A stretch of 64,000 nucleotides of DNA, from NCBI GenBank assembly GCA_017643025.1, contig JAEPOG010000005.1:62001-126000 (forward strand). Reading direction: 5' to 3'. Origin of the DNA: Rhizobiaceae bacterium (GTDB lineage: Bacteria > Pseudomonadota > Alphaproteobacteria > Rhizobiales > Rhizobiaceae). Below the pieces are notes generated by a model. It made no database searches, was not told the DNA's origin, and saw only the letters and a list, made by a program, of their open reading frames with translations. A program made the position numbers and the translations under genes. Below, piece after piece: positions 29,464 through 38,884 of the stretch (position 1 is its first letter; every line of letters begins with the position of its first letter).

Positions 29464-29638
29464 GGGATGACATCCGGTGAGCGACCGGTGCTGTATAAAC
29501 GCCGCAGCGCCTCTCATGTGTGAAGGTTCGATGACCGCTCGCCGGTTCTGGCGGCGGCAATCCATCACGAAATGTTTGCTTGAACAGGAAGCCAGAAGCG
29601 CGCCCGCTATCGGCATTGTCTTAGGGGGAGGACCCGCG

Positions 29639-30022
29639 ATGACCGTTCACGGACAATTCCACTGGAACGAACTGATGACCCGCGACGTGGAGAAGGCGAA
29701 GGATTTCTACGCCAAATGCGTCGGCTGGACCTATGACAGCATGGATATGGGCGGCGGACTTACGTACACGCTGGCCATGGCCGGCGGCGCGCCGGCAGGC
29801 GGCATCTTTCCGATGTCGGGGCCGGACTTCGACGGCGTTCCGGAACACTGGATATCCTACCTGCACGTCGACGACATCGACGGCGCGGTGAAGAAGGCGG
29901 AAGCCAACGGCGCCAGGATCCACCGTCCGCCTTTCGACATTCCGGGCACTGGCCGCATTGCGATGATCATCGAGCCCGGCGGAGCCATGGTCGGCTGGAT
30001 GACGCCTGCCGCGCAGGGCTGA
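29639..30022 (+). CDS. VOC (glyoxalase/bleomycin resistance) family protein
   Basis: A 127-residue protein with the beta-alpha-beta-beta-beta fold of the VOC superfamily. HGQFHWNELMTRDVEKAKDF is the first half-repeat and HWISYLHVDDIDGAVKKAEA the second; IEPGGAMVGWMTP closes the fold. The family binds a divalent metal via His/Glu and includes isomerases, dioxygenases and antibiotic-binding proteins; this form (short, hydrolase-like 'YcgJ' type) has no known substrate. A GGGGGAGGA ribosome-binding site selects the ATG at 29639. Confidence 0.85.
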   Translation: MTVHGQFHWNELMTRDVEKAKDFYAKCVGWTYDSMDMGGGLTYTLAMAGGAPAGGIFPMSGPDFDGVPEHWISYLHVDDIDGAVKKAEANGARIHRPPFDIPGTGRIAMIIEPGGAMVGWMTPAAQG

Positions 30023-30025
30023 CGT

Positions 30026-30199
30026 TCAGGCGGCCTGTGCCGCGATGGTCGCGTCGATGGTCGTTGTCTGGACGGTGGTGCCGATGGTCTGGAGCGCGCG
30101 CCGCACGCCGGAAAGGCCTGTGCTGCCTGGCGCCAGGACGTAGACAGCGAACAGGGCTGCGAAAGCGGCGGTCTGGATGGTGACGGAAGCGGTCCTCAT
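30026..30199 (-). CDS. Small exported or membrane protein of unknown function
   Basis: A 57-residue protein with one hydrophobic segment (ASVTIQTAAFAALFAVYVLA) followed by a Thr-rich tail (TIGTTVQTTTIDATIAAQAA). AAGGGA lies upstream of the chosen ATG at 30199. No family recognised. It is convergent with the VOC gene (three bases apart) and is one of the three small genes that separate glyQ from glyS. Confidence 0.5.
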   Translation of the reverse strand: MRTASVTIQTAAFAALFAVYVLAPGSTGLSGVRRALQTIGTTVQTTTIDATIAAQAA

Positions 30200-30399
30200 C
30201 GGTCTTGTCCCTTGCTTGCCCTCCGCTTCGTTTCCTTCTGCCGCGAAAGGCTCGATGGGACGCAGTATTTCCTGCTGCCGCTGAACCGGTGCTGGGTCGC
30301 GCATTCATGACGCGTTCACCGGTTTGCTCCGGGCTTCAGGCGTGACAGGATGCGGCGGAGTTGCTATGCGCCCGGCGAACCTTTTGCCGCGAGCCCTCC

Positions 30400-32730
30400 A
30401 TGCCTGACCTCCTGCTTGAACTTCGCTCGGAAGAAATCCCCGCTCGCATGCAGCGCAAGGCGGCGGGCGACCTGAAGAAGCTGGTCACCGACGCGCTGGT
30501 CGAGGGCGGGCTGACCTATGAGGCGGCGCGTGAATACTGGACCCCGCGCCGTCTGGCGCTCGACATCAGAGGCGTCACGGCACGCTCCAGGGATGTGCGC
30601 GAGGAGCGCAAGGGCCCGAGCACCAAGGCGCCGGAGCAGGCGGTGCAGGGCTTCCTGCGCTCGGCGGGGCTGAGCGATGTCAGCCAGGCGCAGGTGCAGA
30701 CCGATCCGAAGAAGGGCGATTTCTACGTCGCGGTGATCGAAAAGCCGGGCCGCGCCGCCGAGGAGATTATCGCCGAGGCGATGCCGGCCATCATCCGCGG
30801 CTTCCCCTGGCCGAAATCGATGCGCTGGGGCGCGGCGTCGGCCCCGCGCGGCACAAAATTCTATGGCGACGAGGCGAAGGGCAGCGAAACCCTGCGCTGG
30901 GTGCGCCCCCTGCAATCCATCGTCTGCACCTTCGGCCCCGAAACCGAGGAGCCGGTGGTTGTCGATTTCGAGGTCGACGGCATCCGCTCCGGCAACGTCA
31001 CCTACGGCCACCGCTTCCACGCGCCGGAAGCCATCGAGGTCAGGCGCTTCGACGATTACGTGTCGAAGCTGAAAGCGGCGAAGGTGGTTCTCGACGCCGA
31101 GCGCCGCAAGGAGATCATCGCGGCGGACGCAAAGAACCTCGCTTTCGCCAACGGGTTGGAACTGGTTGAGGACGATGGCCTGCTGGAAGAGGTGTCAGGG
31201 CTGGTCGAGTGGCCGGTGGTGCTGATGGGCACCTTTGAGCAGGACTATCTGGCTATTCCGCCCGAGGTGATACGCCTCACCATCCGCGCCAACCAGAAGT
31301 GCTTCGTCACCCGGCCCGCCGGCTGCGAGGGCGAGAGCCTGTCGAACCATTTCATCCCCACCGCCAACATCGAGGCGGCTGACGGCGGCAAGGTGATCGC
31401 CGAAGGCAATGGCAAGGTGGTGCGCGCGCGGCTGTCGGACGCGCTCTATTTCTGGAGAACCGACCAGGCCGACCTGCCGGACTTGGGTGAGTTGAAGGCG
31501 TCAGCCGAGAAGCTCGGCCTCGACCTGAAGAAGCCGCTCGACCAGCGCATGGCGCGGCTCGACCATCTGGGCGTCACCTTCCATGCCAAGCTGGGCACTC
31601 AAGGGCAGCGCGTCGAGCGCATCGCCCGGCTGGCGGAGGAATTGGCGCCGGTCGTTGGCGCAAAGCCGGAACTCGCCCGCCGCGCGGCCGTTCTCGCCAA
31701 GGCGGATCTGCAGACCGAGGTGGTGGGCGAATTCCCCGAACTTCAGGGCGCGATGGGGCGCAAATATGCGGTGCTGCAGGGCGAGGACCCGGCCGTCGCC
31801 GGAGCCATCGAGGAACACTACAAGCCGCTCGGCCCAACCGATGTCGTGCCGACGGAGCCGGTATCGATTGCTGTCGCGCTCGCCGACAAGCTCGACACGC
31901 TCATCGGCTTCTGGGCAATAGACGAGAAGCCAACCGGCTCCAAAGACCCTTATGCGCTCAGAAGGGCGGCACTAGGAGCGATCCGGATTCTGGTTGAAAG
32001 CGAAGCGCGACAGGAACTTCTCCCGGTTTTTGAGGGGATAGGCCAAACGCTGTTCTTTCAGGCGACGGCTCGCTCAGTAGAGAAGCAGCGCGAACTTGCC
32101 GACGAACTGAAAGCGCTAGGTACCGTTGGTGCGGAAGAGATCGCAAGCGCAGCTCAAGCTGGCACCTATCCGGGTATTTGGGTTGGCGATCATATGTACC
32201 GCGCCTACATCGTCGACCTCCTCTCCTTCTTCCATGATCGCCTCAAGGTCTACCTCCGCGACCAGGGCGCACGGCACGACCTGATCGACGCTGTCATCAC
32301 GCCGGAATCCGACGACCTCCTGCTCATCGTCCGCCGTGTCTCCGCCCTCGGCGCACTGCTCGACACCGAGGACGGCAAGAACCTGCTCGCCGGCACCAAA
32401 CGCGCGGCCAACATCCTCGCCGCCGAGGAAAAGAAGGGCACGGCAGTCGCCGACTCAGTCGATGCAGCACTTCTGAAGGAACCGGAGGAGAAGGTGCTCG
32501 CCGACGCCGTCGGCAAGGCCGAGACCGAAGCAGCAAAGGCCATCGAGGCGCTCGACTATGAAGCCGCCATGCGTGCGCTGGCCACCTTGCGCGCGCCCAT
32601 CGATGCCTTCTTCGACAAGGTGCTGGTCAACGACCCAGACGAGAAGGTGCGGGCAAACCGCCTGGCGCTGCTAACACGCATCCGCGAGGCGACCGGGCAG
32701 GTCGCCGATTTCTCCAAAATCGCAGGCTAG
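30400..32730 (+). CDS. glyS: Glycyl-tRNA synthetase beta subunit
   Basis: A 776-residue partner of GlyQ, carrying tRNA recognition and anticodon-binding domains. The start [20 protein letters not shown] is the invariant GlyS N terminus, and ATG 30400 is confirmed by it. Conserved markers include RSEEIPARM (residues 8-16), [10 protein letters not shown] (about 144), [19 protein letters not shown] and [12 protein letters not shown] (about 310). The C-terminal anticodon-binding part includes [21 protein letters not shown]. The enzyme is longer than the 689-residue E. coli form. The stretch 31981-32220 is only 56% G+C against 63-73% in neighbouring 60-base blocks and uses rarer codons (see findings). 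Confidence 0.96.
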   Translation: MPDLLLELRSEEIPARMQRKAAGDLKKLVTDALVEGGLTYEAAREYWTPRRLALDIRGVTARSRDVREERKGPSTKAPEQAVQGFLRSAGLSDVSQAQVQTDPKKGDFYVAVIEKPGRAAEEIIAEAMPAIIRGFPWPKSMRWGAASAPRGTKFYGDEAKGSETLRWVRPLQSIVCTFGPETEEPVVVDFEVDGIRSGNVTYGHRFHAPEAIEVRRFDDYVSKLKAAKVVLDAERRKEIIAADAKNLAFANGLELVEDDGLLEEVSGLVEWPVVLMGTFEQDYLAIPPEVIRLTIRANQKCFVTRPAGCEGESLSNHFIPTANIEAADGGKVIAEGNGKVVRARLSDALYFWRTDQADLPDLGELKASAEKLGLDLKKPLDQRMARLDHLGVTFHAKLGTQGQRVERIARLAEELAPVVGAKPELARRAAVLAKADLQTEVVGEFPELQGAMGRKYAVLQGEDPAVAGAIEEHYKPLGPTDVVPTEPVSIAVALADKLDTLIGFWAIDEKPTGSKDPYALRRAALGAIRILVESEARQELLPVFEGIGQTLFFQATARSVEKQRELADELKALGTVGAEEIASAAQAGTYPGIWVGDHMYRAYIVDLLSFFHDRLKVYLRDQGARHDLIDAVITPESDDLLLIVRRVSALGALLDTEDGKNLLAGTKRAANILAAEEKKGTAVADSVDAALLKEPEEKVLADAVGKAETEAAKAIEALDYEAAMRALATLRAPIDAFFDKVLVNDPDEKVRANRLALLTRIREATGQVADFSKIAG

Positions 32731-33152
32731 TTCGAGCCGGAGAATCCGCCTGCCGAGCCGCTACCGCCGCCGTCCAGCACGGTGACGCGGACGCTGTTGC
32801 GGTAGACATCGACCTTCACCAGCGGCGTGCCCTGAAACACGATCTCGCGCGTCGCCGCGTTCATGGCGCCGGGCTGGTTGAGCAGCCGCTCCAGTTCCGT
32901 CCGTGCCGCGGCCTGCGCGAACCATGGATCGGCGTCGTCGTCCCTGTCGATGACGCCGAAGCGGTGCACGTTCGCCCGGTCCTGCCGCACCACCTGCGCC
33001 GCCGTGTCGAGCGGATAGCCGTCGCTGGCGTAGTGGTCGTCCTCGGAAAGCCGAGCCACGTAGCTGCCGAGATAGTCGTCAGCCGCCGCCATACTGGATG
33101 AGAGGACGGAAGCCGCGATGACTGACGCGGCCAATAGCCGGATGTTTGCCAT
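32727..33152 (-). CDS. Exported protein of unknown function
   Basis: A 141-residue protein with a signal peptide ([20 protein letters not shown], cleavage near MAAADDY) and no recognised domain. The mature part is acidic ([21 protein letters not shown]) and ends in a Gly/Ser-rich tail ([15 protein letters not shown]), typical of a linker-like terminus. Its stop codon overlaps that of glyS (32728-32730 against 32727-32729). Confidence 0.7.
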   Translation of the reverse strand: MANIRLLAASVIAASVLSSSMAAADDYLGSYVARLSEDDHYASDGYPLDTAAQVVRQDRANVHRFGVIDRDDDADPWFAQAAARTELERLLNQPGAMNAATREIVFQGTPLVKVDVYRNSVRVTVLDGGGSGSAGGFSGSN

Positions 33153-33220
33153 GATCTGCCCCTAGTGCCCGTGAAGCAGCGGTCAGATTAGCAGATGGCT
33201 CGCGGCGAAACTGCGGCGGG

Positions 33221-33790
33221 TCATTCCATGCGCCCGGTCGGCGGCGCGGGCGGCGGCAGCGCCGATTTCGGCTGCGGTTGCGGCGCCTGCGGTCCGGGGT
33301 CGCGCGGCTGCGGCCTGCTGCTGCCTTCGTCGCGCGGCGGTGGGGGCGCTGACACTTGCTGCTCGCGCTGCGGCCTCTCAGAAGTCACGGTGGCCGGGGC
33401 CGAGCGTGAAACGAATGCGTCGCCAACAATGCCGCCTCGGATGACCATCGGCATCGCGTCCCGGGCGCGCTGATTTGCCGCTTCGTCATCGGAGATCGAG
33501 GCCACGTTCTCGAACGCGACGGGCTGCGGCGCGTCGACCATGGCGATCACCGAGGCGCTGACATTCACGAACCGGCGTTCTCGCTGCTGCTCGCCGCCAA
33601 AACGCTCGACGCTGGGCCATTCGGTGGTTTCGGGCTCGCGGGCGGCGACGACTGATGGCGACGAATTGCCGAGGGTAACGATCGATGGGCTGGCTGGACC
33701 TTCATGCGCGGGAAGCACGACGATTGACGACGCATTCGCGGCGCTTGAGGCCAGAATGGCCATCAATATGGTCGCGAAAATGTAACGCAT
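33221..33790 (-). CDS. Exported proline-rich protein of unknown function
   Basis: A 189-residue protein with a signal peptide (MRYIFATILMAILASSAANA, cleavage before SSIVV) and a C-terminal region dominated by Pro, Gln and Arg (SAPPPPRDEGSSRPQPRDP), which suggests a cell-wall-spanning or disordered tail. No enzymatic motif. The ATG at 33790 is chosen because the signal peptide then sits at the N terminus. Divergent from the Sua5 gene. Confidence 0.65.
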   Translation of the reverse strand: MRYIFATILMAILASSAANASSIVVLPAHEGPASPSIVTLGNSSPSVVAAREPETTEWPSVERFGGEQQRERRFVNVSASVIAMVDAPQPVAFENVASISDDEAANQRARDAMPMVIRGGIVGDAFVSRSAPATVTSERPQREQQVSAPPPPRDEGSSRPQPRDPGPQAPQPQPKSALPPPAPPTGRME

Positions 33791-33872
33791 CGACACCCCG
33801 GCCGCTCGTTCCAACTGCAATTCTTGCGGCGCGCAGCACGGAGTCCGGGCCACACTGCTCGGAAAATTAGTG

Positions 33873-33885
33873 GTTAATGATTAAC
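33873..33885. promoter_or_regulatory. Palindrome between divergent genes
   Basis: Perfect inverted repeat GTTAAT-G-ATTAAC (6+1+6), 83 bases before the exported-protein start and 84 bases before the Sua5 start. It resembles neither a CtrA box (TTAA-N7-TTAA, here only three bases between) nor an intrinsic terminator. A binding site for an unidentified dimeric regulator is possible. Confidence 0.35.
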
Positions 33886-33968
33886 AAAGCGGTGACGCAG
33901 CGGCACGAAGTCGAAGCTTGTTGATCGCGCCAAGCCGCTGTACCGACACGGGAAAAAGAGGGTCCGCC

Positions 33969-34943
33969 TTGGCCGAGATCGTTGCTCAGGATGTTGCGCT
34001 GGCAAAGGCCGCCGCACTGCTCGCGGCTGGCGATCTGGTGGCCGTGCCGACCGAGACGGTCTACGGGTTGGCTGCGGACGCCACCAGTGGCGAAGCAGTC
34101 GCCCGCATCTTCGAAGTAAAACGGCGTCCGCGCTTCAACCCGCTGATCGCCCATGCTGGCGACCTGGCGATGGCGCGGAGCTACGCCGTTTTCACACCGC
34201 TGGCGCGCAAACTGGCCGAGGCGTTCTGGCCCGGACCGCTGACGCTGGTTCTGCCGCTCGCGGACGGTGCGGCGATCCACCCGCTGGTCACGGCAGGGCT
34301 CGATACGGTTGCAGTGCGCATTCCACGCAGCGAGTTTGCCCGCGCATTGATTGGCGAGGTCGGCAGGCCGCTTGCGGCGCCGAGCGCCAACCGCTCGGGG
34401 CGGATCAGCGCCACCACGGCGGAAGATGTGGAGGCCGAGCTCGGCGACCGCATCAAGCTGATCGTCGACGGCGGGCCGACGCCGGTCGGTGTGGAATCGA
34501 CCATCGTGAAAGTCGATGGCGACCAGATCATCCTGTTGCGGCCCGGCGGCACGCCCACGGACGCACTCGAGGAGCTGGCGGGAATGAAACTCGTCGCCCC
34601 CGGCGGCGGTATCGAGGCGCCCGGCATGATGGCGTCCCACTATGCGCCGGAGGCTGCGATGCGACTGGACGTTGCCGAAGTGCGGCCCGGAGAGGCGCTG
34701 CTTGCCTTCGGACCGAACCGGGCGGCGGGTGCGGACCATGCTGCCGCTGTACGCAATCTCTCGCCGTCAGGCGACCTGCGCGAGGCAGCCACTGCCTTGT
34801 TCTCCAGCCTGCGTGAGCTCGACAGGGTGGGCGCATCGGCAATCGCCGTCGAGCCGATACCCGAACATGGCCTCGGCGAAGCGATCAATGACAGGCTGCG
34901 CCGCGCCGCCGCGCCGCGTGACAGCGCGCCGGTGAATGACTAG
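33969..34943 (+). CDS. tsaC: L-threonylcarbamoyladenylate synthase (Sua5 type)
   Basis: A 324-residue enzyme making threonylcarbamoyl-AMP for the t6A37 tRNA modification. The YrdC core carries VPTETVYGLAADATSGEA (about residues 28-45), KRRPRFNPLIAH and APSANRSGRIS; the C-terminal Sua5 domain (about 240-320) follows the linker IEAPGMMASHYAPEA. So it is the two-domain Sua5/TsaC2 form. TTG 33969 is preferred: GAGGG lies about seven bases upstream and the protein then begins MAEIVAQDVALAKAA. An alternative TTG at 33918 adds an unrelated extension. Confidence 0.9.
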   Translation: MAEIVAQDVALAKAAALLAAGDLVAVPTETVYGLAADATSGEAVARIFEVKRRPRFNPLIAHAGDLAMARSYAVFTPLARKLAEAFWPGPLTLVLPLADGAAIHPLVTAGLDTVAVRIPRSEFARALIGEVGRPLAAPSANRSGRISATTAEDVEAELGDRIKLIVDGGPTPVGVESTIVKVDGDQIILLRPGGTPTDALEELAGMKLVAPGGGIEAPGMMASHYAPEAAMRLDVAEVRPGEALLAFGPNRAAGADHAAAVRNLSPSGDLREAATALFSSLRELDRVGASAIAVEPIPEHGLGEAINDRLRRAAAPRDSAPVND

Positions 34944-34954
34944 CTTCCACCGCC

Positions 34955-36385
34955 ATGGACGCCGCCGCATCTCCGCTGGATGAAAAGCTCATCGCCCGCT
35001 TCGCCGCGATCGTGGGGGCGAAACATGCGCTGACGGCGGAAGCGGATATCGCGCCTTACCTCATCGAACCGCGACGCCTGTTCGAGGGGCAGTCTTCGCT
35101 CGTGCTGCGGCCCGGCAGTACGGACGAGGTGAGCCGCATACTTAAGCTCGCCACCGAAACCCTGACGCCTGTCGTCCCGCAGGGCGGCAACACCGGCCAT
35201 GTCGGCGGGCAGGTGCCGGATGCGACCGGCCGCGAGATCATCGTTTCGCTGGCGCGGCTGAACCGGGTGAGGGAAGTCGATACCGCCTCGAACACGGTCA
35301 CTACCGAGGCCGGGGTGATCCTGCAGACGTTGCGCAATCTCGCCGACGACAACGACCGGCTGTTTCCGCTGTCGCTCGCCTCGCAGGGCAGTTGCCAGAT
35401 CGGCGGCAATCTTTCGACCAATGCCGGGGGCACCGGTGTGCTCGCTTATGGCAATGCGCGCGAGCTCTGCCTCGGCGTCGAGGTGGTGCTTGCCGACGGC
35501 CGGGTGTTCGACGATCTGCGCAAGCTGAAGAAGGACAATACGGGATACGATCTCAAGGACCTTTTCGTCGGCGCGGAGGGCACGCTGGGCATCATCACCG
35601 CGGCGGTGCTGAAGCTGTTCCCGAAGCCGAAGGGCAGGGAAGTCGCATGGGTCGGTCTGGACTCGCCGGCCGCCGCGCTCGAGCTGTTCCAGGACGCGCT
35701 CGACCGGGCGGGCAGCGCGCTGACGGCGTTCGAACTGGTCATGGACCGGCCACTGGAATTCACGCTGAAACATGCGGAGCGAACCAGACGGCCTCTTGGC
35801 AATGCCTATCCCTGGTACGTCCTGATGGAAATATCCTCGGGACGGTCGGAGGCCGACGCCCGCGCCCTGATCGAGGAAATCCTGTCCGGTGGCATAGAGC
35901 GGGACCGCGTACGGGACGCTGTCATTGCCGAGAGCATCGCCCAGCGCGACGAGTTCTGGGCGATGCGAGAATCGATGCCGGACGCGCAGAAGCCTGAAGG
36001 AGCATCGATCAAGCACGACATTTCCGTGCCTGTCGTTTCCATCCCGCGCTTCATCGAGCAGGGCGCTAAGCTGGTCCAGCAGGTAGCGCCGGGCGCCAGG
36101 CTGGTCTGTTTCGGCCACATGGGCGACGGCAACCTCCACTTCAACGTCACTCAGCCCGAACAAGCCGACCCGAAAGCGTTCATGGCGCTCTACCGGCCGA
36201 TGAACGATGCCATCCACGCACTGGTACGAGAGCTCGGCGGCTCGTTCTCGGCAGAACATGGCATCGGCCGGTTGAAGCGCGACGAACTGGTCGCCACGCA
36301 GCCGCCTGTCGCCACGGACCTCATGCGCGCGGTCAAGCAGGCCTTCGACCCGGCCGGCATCATGAACCCGGGCAAGGTCATCTGA
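34955..36385 (+). CDS. FAD-linked oxidoreductase, D-2-hydroxyglutarate dehydrogenase-like
   Basis: A 476-residue flavoprotein of the VAO/FAD-linked oxidase family. The FAD-binding PCMH domain includes PQGGNTGHVGGQVPD (about residue 75) and the N-terminal RLFEGQSSLVLRPGST; GGNLSTNAGGTGVLAYGNAR and LKKDNTGYDLKDLFVGAEG are typical of D-lactate/D-2-hydroxyglutarate dehydrogenases. The C-terminal FGHMGDGNLHFNV ... SFSAEHGIGRLKRDEL carries the metal-binding His motifs (HMGDGNLH, EHGIG). Starts 11 bases after the Sua5 gene, so it is probably in the same operon. Substrate among the D-2-hydroxyacids is unproven. Confidence 0.88.
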   Translation: MDAAASPLDEKLIARFAAIVGAKHALTAEADIAPYLIEPRRLFEGQSSLVLRPGSTDEVSRILKLATETLTPVVPQGGNTGHVGGQVPDATGREIIVSLARLNRVREVDTASNTVTTEAGVILQTLRNLADDNDRLFPLSLASQGSCQIGGNLSTNAGGTGVLAYGNARELCLGVEVVLADGRVFDDLRKLKKDNTGYDLKDLFVGAEGTLGIITAAVLKLFPKPKGREVAWVGLDSPAAALELFQDALDRAGSALTAFELVMDRPLEFTLKHAERTRRPLGNAYPWYVLMEISSGRSEADARALIEEILSGGIERDRVRDAVIAESIAQRDEFWAMRESMPDAQKPEGASIKHDISVPVVSIPRFIEQGAKLVQQVAPGARLVCFGHMGDGNLHFNVTQPEQADPKAFMALYRPMNDAIHALVRELGGSFSAEHGIGRLKRDELVATQPPVATDLMRAVKQAFDPAGIMNPGKVI

Positions 36386-36478
36386 CTGCATTTAGCCAAT
36401 CCGACCCATGTTGGTTGCACTTCGCTAACCATTTGTCCGGTCAGCGATTTTTAACCCAACATCTAAGCCTGACGGTAA

Positions 36479-36567
36479 GGTGCTGAGGCTACTCTCCCAA
36501 TCAAGAGACGGGGAAAACCCGTCCAGAGATCCGCAAGGCTCTCAGGAGAGACAGGAAGGCACCGAGA
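36479..36567 (+). promoter_or_regulatory. Candidate structured 5' leader upstream of DUF6101-like gene
   Basis: The 89 bases before the ATG can form a closed multi-branched fold: P1 36479-36484 with 36558-36563; P2 36492-36497 (CTCTCC) with 36545-36550 (GGAGAG); P3 GACGGG-GAAAA-CCCGTC (36507-36523); P4 36525-36528 (AGAG) with 36539-36542 (CTCT). All are Watson-Crick except a terminal G-U in P1. The likely ribosome-binding GGAAGG (36554-36559) enters the 3' strand of P1. It is not recognised as any Rfam class; the CTCTCAGG run recalls glycine riboswitches but their other core elements are absent. Confidence 0.4.
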
Positions 36568-37128
36568 ATGAACACCGGACTGATGCCAGTCTGGGCGGGC
36601 AGCAATATGCGGCTCGACCCGTACCGCCTGCCGCAGGTCGTGACCTACGCGCTCAGCGACGAATTCGGCGACGTTCTATTCACCATCGACCGCCGCGGCG
36701 CCACCATCAAGCGCACGCTGAAAGGCGCGAAGCTGCCGGTGACGATCGCAATCCCGGCCCGCGCTTTCCGCGGCGTGGCGGCTCGCGCCATCGAGGACGA
36801 CGCCGGCGAGGTGACGGTCACGCTGGAACTGCTCCATGCCGACGACTCGCTCTCGGTTCCGCTGCTGGTCGCCAGCGATCTCGACGATGTCGCCGCAGAC
36901 TGGCGCGCATGGTCGGAAGCCTACGATCTGCCGATGATGCTGGTCGAGGCCGATGGCATCGCCCGTGTGCTGGAAGACACGATCGGCGCGTCCCGTCCGG
37001 CTCCGGTGGAGCGGCGCAAGGGCAATCCAGTTGCACGCCGCCGCCCGCGTTTTCTGGCGCGGCGCAAATGCGGCAATCTCGGCTTGCGTCTGATTGTCTC
37101 CGGCGAGGAAATCATCGCCCGCGACTGA
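36568..37128 (+). CDS. DUF6101-like protein of unknown function
   Basis: A 186-residue soluble protein. It starts MNTGLMPVWAGSNMRLDPYR and has a beta-rich core (VVTYALSDEFGDVLFTIDRR, GATIKRTLKGAKLPVTIAIP), then a basic tail (RRKGNPVARRRPRFLARRK). From memory it resembles the Hyphomicrobiales family annotated DUF6101, in which a PilZ-like or RNA-contact role has not been established. No signal peptide. The preceding leader is potentially structured (36479-36567). Confidence 0.7.
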   Translation: MNTGLMPVWAGSNMRLDPYRLPQVVTYALSDEFGDVLFTIDRRGATIKRTLKGAKLPVTIAIPARAFRGVAARAIEDDAGEVTVTLELLHADDSLSVPLLVASDLDDVAADWRAWSEAYDLPMMLVEADGIARVLEDTIGASRPAPVERRKGNPVARRRPRFLARRKCGNLGLRLIVSGEEIIARD

Positions 37129-37146
37129 TCCTGCGCAGACGGCCGC

Positions 37147-37746
37147 CTATTTGGCCTTCTGCGGGTAGATAGTCTCGCCGCGCTTCAGCATTTCCACGAA
37201 CGCCGCGATCCGCCTGGCGCGCCCGGCTTCCGTCTTGAGATTGTGCACCCGGAACGCAAGCGCGAAGCGGTTCTGCGCGCTGAGCTTGCCGAGCATTTCC
37301 TTTGCCTTCGGTTCGGCTTCGATCGCCGCCAGAAGCTCGTCAGGAAGCGGCAACTCCTTGCCGGCGCCGTAGGCGCGCTCCCAGCGCCCGTCGGCTTTGG
37401 CCGCCTCGACCTGCGCCAGGCCATGTTCCGTCATGCGGCCTTCGGCGATCAACCGTGCGACATTGTCGACGTTGATCTGGCTCCAGATGCTCTTCGCCCG
37501 GCGCGGCGTATAGCGCTGCAGGAAGCTCCTGTCGTCGAACCCCTTGCGTATGCCGTCGATCCAGCCCCAGCACAGGACTACGTCGATCGCCTCAACGGGA
37601 GTGATCGATTTCAGGCCAGACCCCTTCTTGTGGATCTTGATCCAGATCTCGTCCGCCTTGTCGTGGTTCTTGCCGAGCCATTTGTAGAACGCGTCGGCGC
37701 TAACGAATTCGCGGACCTTGGCGGGATCGACAATCACGGGCGCCAT
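37147..37746 (-). CDS. YdeI/OmpD-associated family protein
   Basis: A 199-residue protein of the YdeI/OmpD-associated group (bacteriocin-protection related). Identifying stretches are FYKWLGKNHDKADEIWIKIH (about residue 18), ITPVEAIDVVLCWGWIDGIR (about 46) and the phrase RYTPRRAKSIWSQINVDNVA, followed by a C-terminal helical repeat. Biochemical function is unknown in the family. AAGGGA lies upstream of the ATG at 37746. Eleven bases separate it from ubiA upstream on the same strand. Confidence 0.85.
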   Translation of the reverse strand: MAPVIVDPAKVREFVSADAFYKWLGKNHDKADEIWIKIHKKGSGLKSITPVEAIDVVLCWGWIDGIRKGFDDRSFLQRYTPRRAKSIWSQINVDNVARLIAEGRMTEHGLAQVEAAKADGRWERAYGAGKELPLPDELLAAIEAEPKAKEMLGKLSAQNRFALAFRVHNLKTEAGRARRIAAFVEMLKRGETIYPQKAK

Positions 37747-37757
37747 TGCGATCCCTT

Positions 37758-38741
37758 TCAGAAATTGGGGCTGATCGCGGCCCAGACCGCGCCGCCCAGC
37801 AGACCGAGGAAGATCAGCCAACCGACGACGCTGTTGGACTTGAACAGCCGGAGGCATTGATCGGGATCGTCGATGTCGAGCGTGCGCACCTGTCGGACCA
37901 TGTGCGCGCCTGCGGCCAGCAGACCGGCCAGTGCCGGCATGGGCACTTCGGCAAGTGCGAACGCGACGACGAAAAACAGCAGGGCCAGCCCGTAGAGCCA
38001 GACCAGGGCCTGCTTTGTGCGCGATCCGAACAGTCGCGCGGTGGAGCGCACGCCGACCAGCGCGTCGTCCTCCTTATCCTGATGCGCGTAGATGGTGTCG
38101 TAGCCGATCACCCAGAGGATCGAGCCGAAATAGAGCAAGACGGGCGCAAGCGTGAGACTGCCGAACTCCGCCGCCCAGCCCATCAGCGCGCCCCACGAAA
38201 ATGCGAGCCCGAGGAAGAATTGCGGCCAGTCGGTGAAGCGCTTGGCGAAGGGGTAGATCGCGACGATTGCCAGCGAGGCGATGCCGAGCGCGATCGTGAA
38301 GCCGTTGAACTGGACAAGTACGCCGAGCCCGACCAGCGCCTGGATGACCAGGAATATCCATGCCTGCCGGCGTGTCACTTGCCCTGAAGGCAGTGGCCGC
38401 GAGCGGGTGCGCTCCACAGCGGCGTCGAAATCCTCGTCGGCGAGATCGTTGTAGGTGCAGCCTGCGCCGCGCATGGCGATGGCGCCGACCAGGAACAGCG
38501 CCAGATGAAGCGGGGCGGGCAGCAACCCAATCAGGTCATCGCCGGGTTTCGCGAAGGCGGAGGCGGCCATCGCAGCCGACCACCAGCACGGCCACAGAAG
38601 GAGCCACCAGCCGATGGGCCTGTCCCAGCGCGCGAGTTGGGCATAGGGCCACAGCCAGCGCGGCAAGGTCCGGTAGACCCAATGCCCTGACGGCGCGTCC
38701 GCAACGCGCCCACGACCCTCTCGCGACTGGATTGTATCCAT
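37758..38741 (-). CDS. ubiA: 4-hydroxybenzoate polyprenyltransferase
   Basis: A 327-residue integral membrane prenyltransferase attaching the polyprenyl chain to 4-hydroxybenzoate in ubiquinone synthesis. The Asp-rich motif 1 is [20 protein letters not shown] (residues 98-117; Asp99, Asp102, Asp106) and motif 2 is [13 protein letters not shown] (about 220). Eight to nine helices are predicted. Start is the ATG at 38741. It uses the product of the polyprenyl synthase at 24526. Divergent from purD. Confidence 0.95.
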   Translation of the reverse strand: MDTIQSREGRGRVADAPSGHWVYRTLPRWLWPYAQLARWDRPIGWWLLLWPCWWSAAMAASAFAKPGDDLIGLLPAPLHLALFLVGAIAMRGAGCTYNDLADEDFDAAVERTRSRPLPSGQVTRRQAWIFLVIQALVGLGVLVQFNGFTIALGIASLAIVAIYPFAKRFTDWPQFFLGLAFSWGALMGWAAEFGSLTLAPVLLYFGSILWVIGYDTIYAHQDKEDDALVGVRSTARLFGSRTKQALVWLYGLALLFFVVAFALAEVPMPALAGLLAAGAHMVRQVRTLDIDDPDQCLRLFKSNSVVGWLIFLGLLGGAVWAAISPNF

Positions 38742-38884
38742 GGGTTTGGAAGTGGCAGGCGGGGCAGGAAGCGTCAAGCCGGCACGCCGTCGCAACTGAC
38801 CCGTGGACGACGACGCGGCGAGCGTTGTGCATCTGGGCTTTGGAGGCTAGGCCACACGCAGGTTCTTCGGGAGGCGCGCAAGGC

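Noticed and set aside
33873..33885. CtrA binding site
   Set aside because: Half-sites are TTAAT-G-ATTAA, i.e. TTAA and TTAA with only three bases between instead of seven.
36479..36567. Glycine riboswitch
   Set aside because: Only the CTCTCAGG string matches; the GCCGAAGG core and second aptamer are missing and the gene is not glycine-related.
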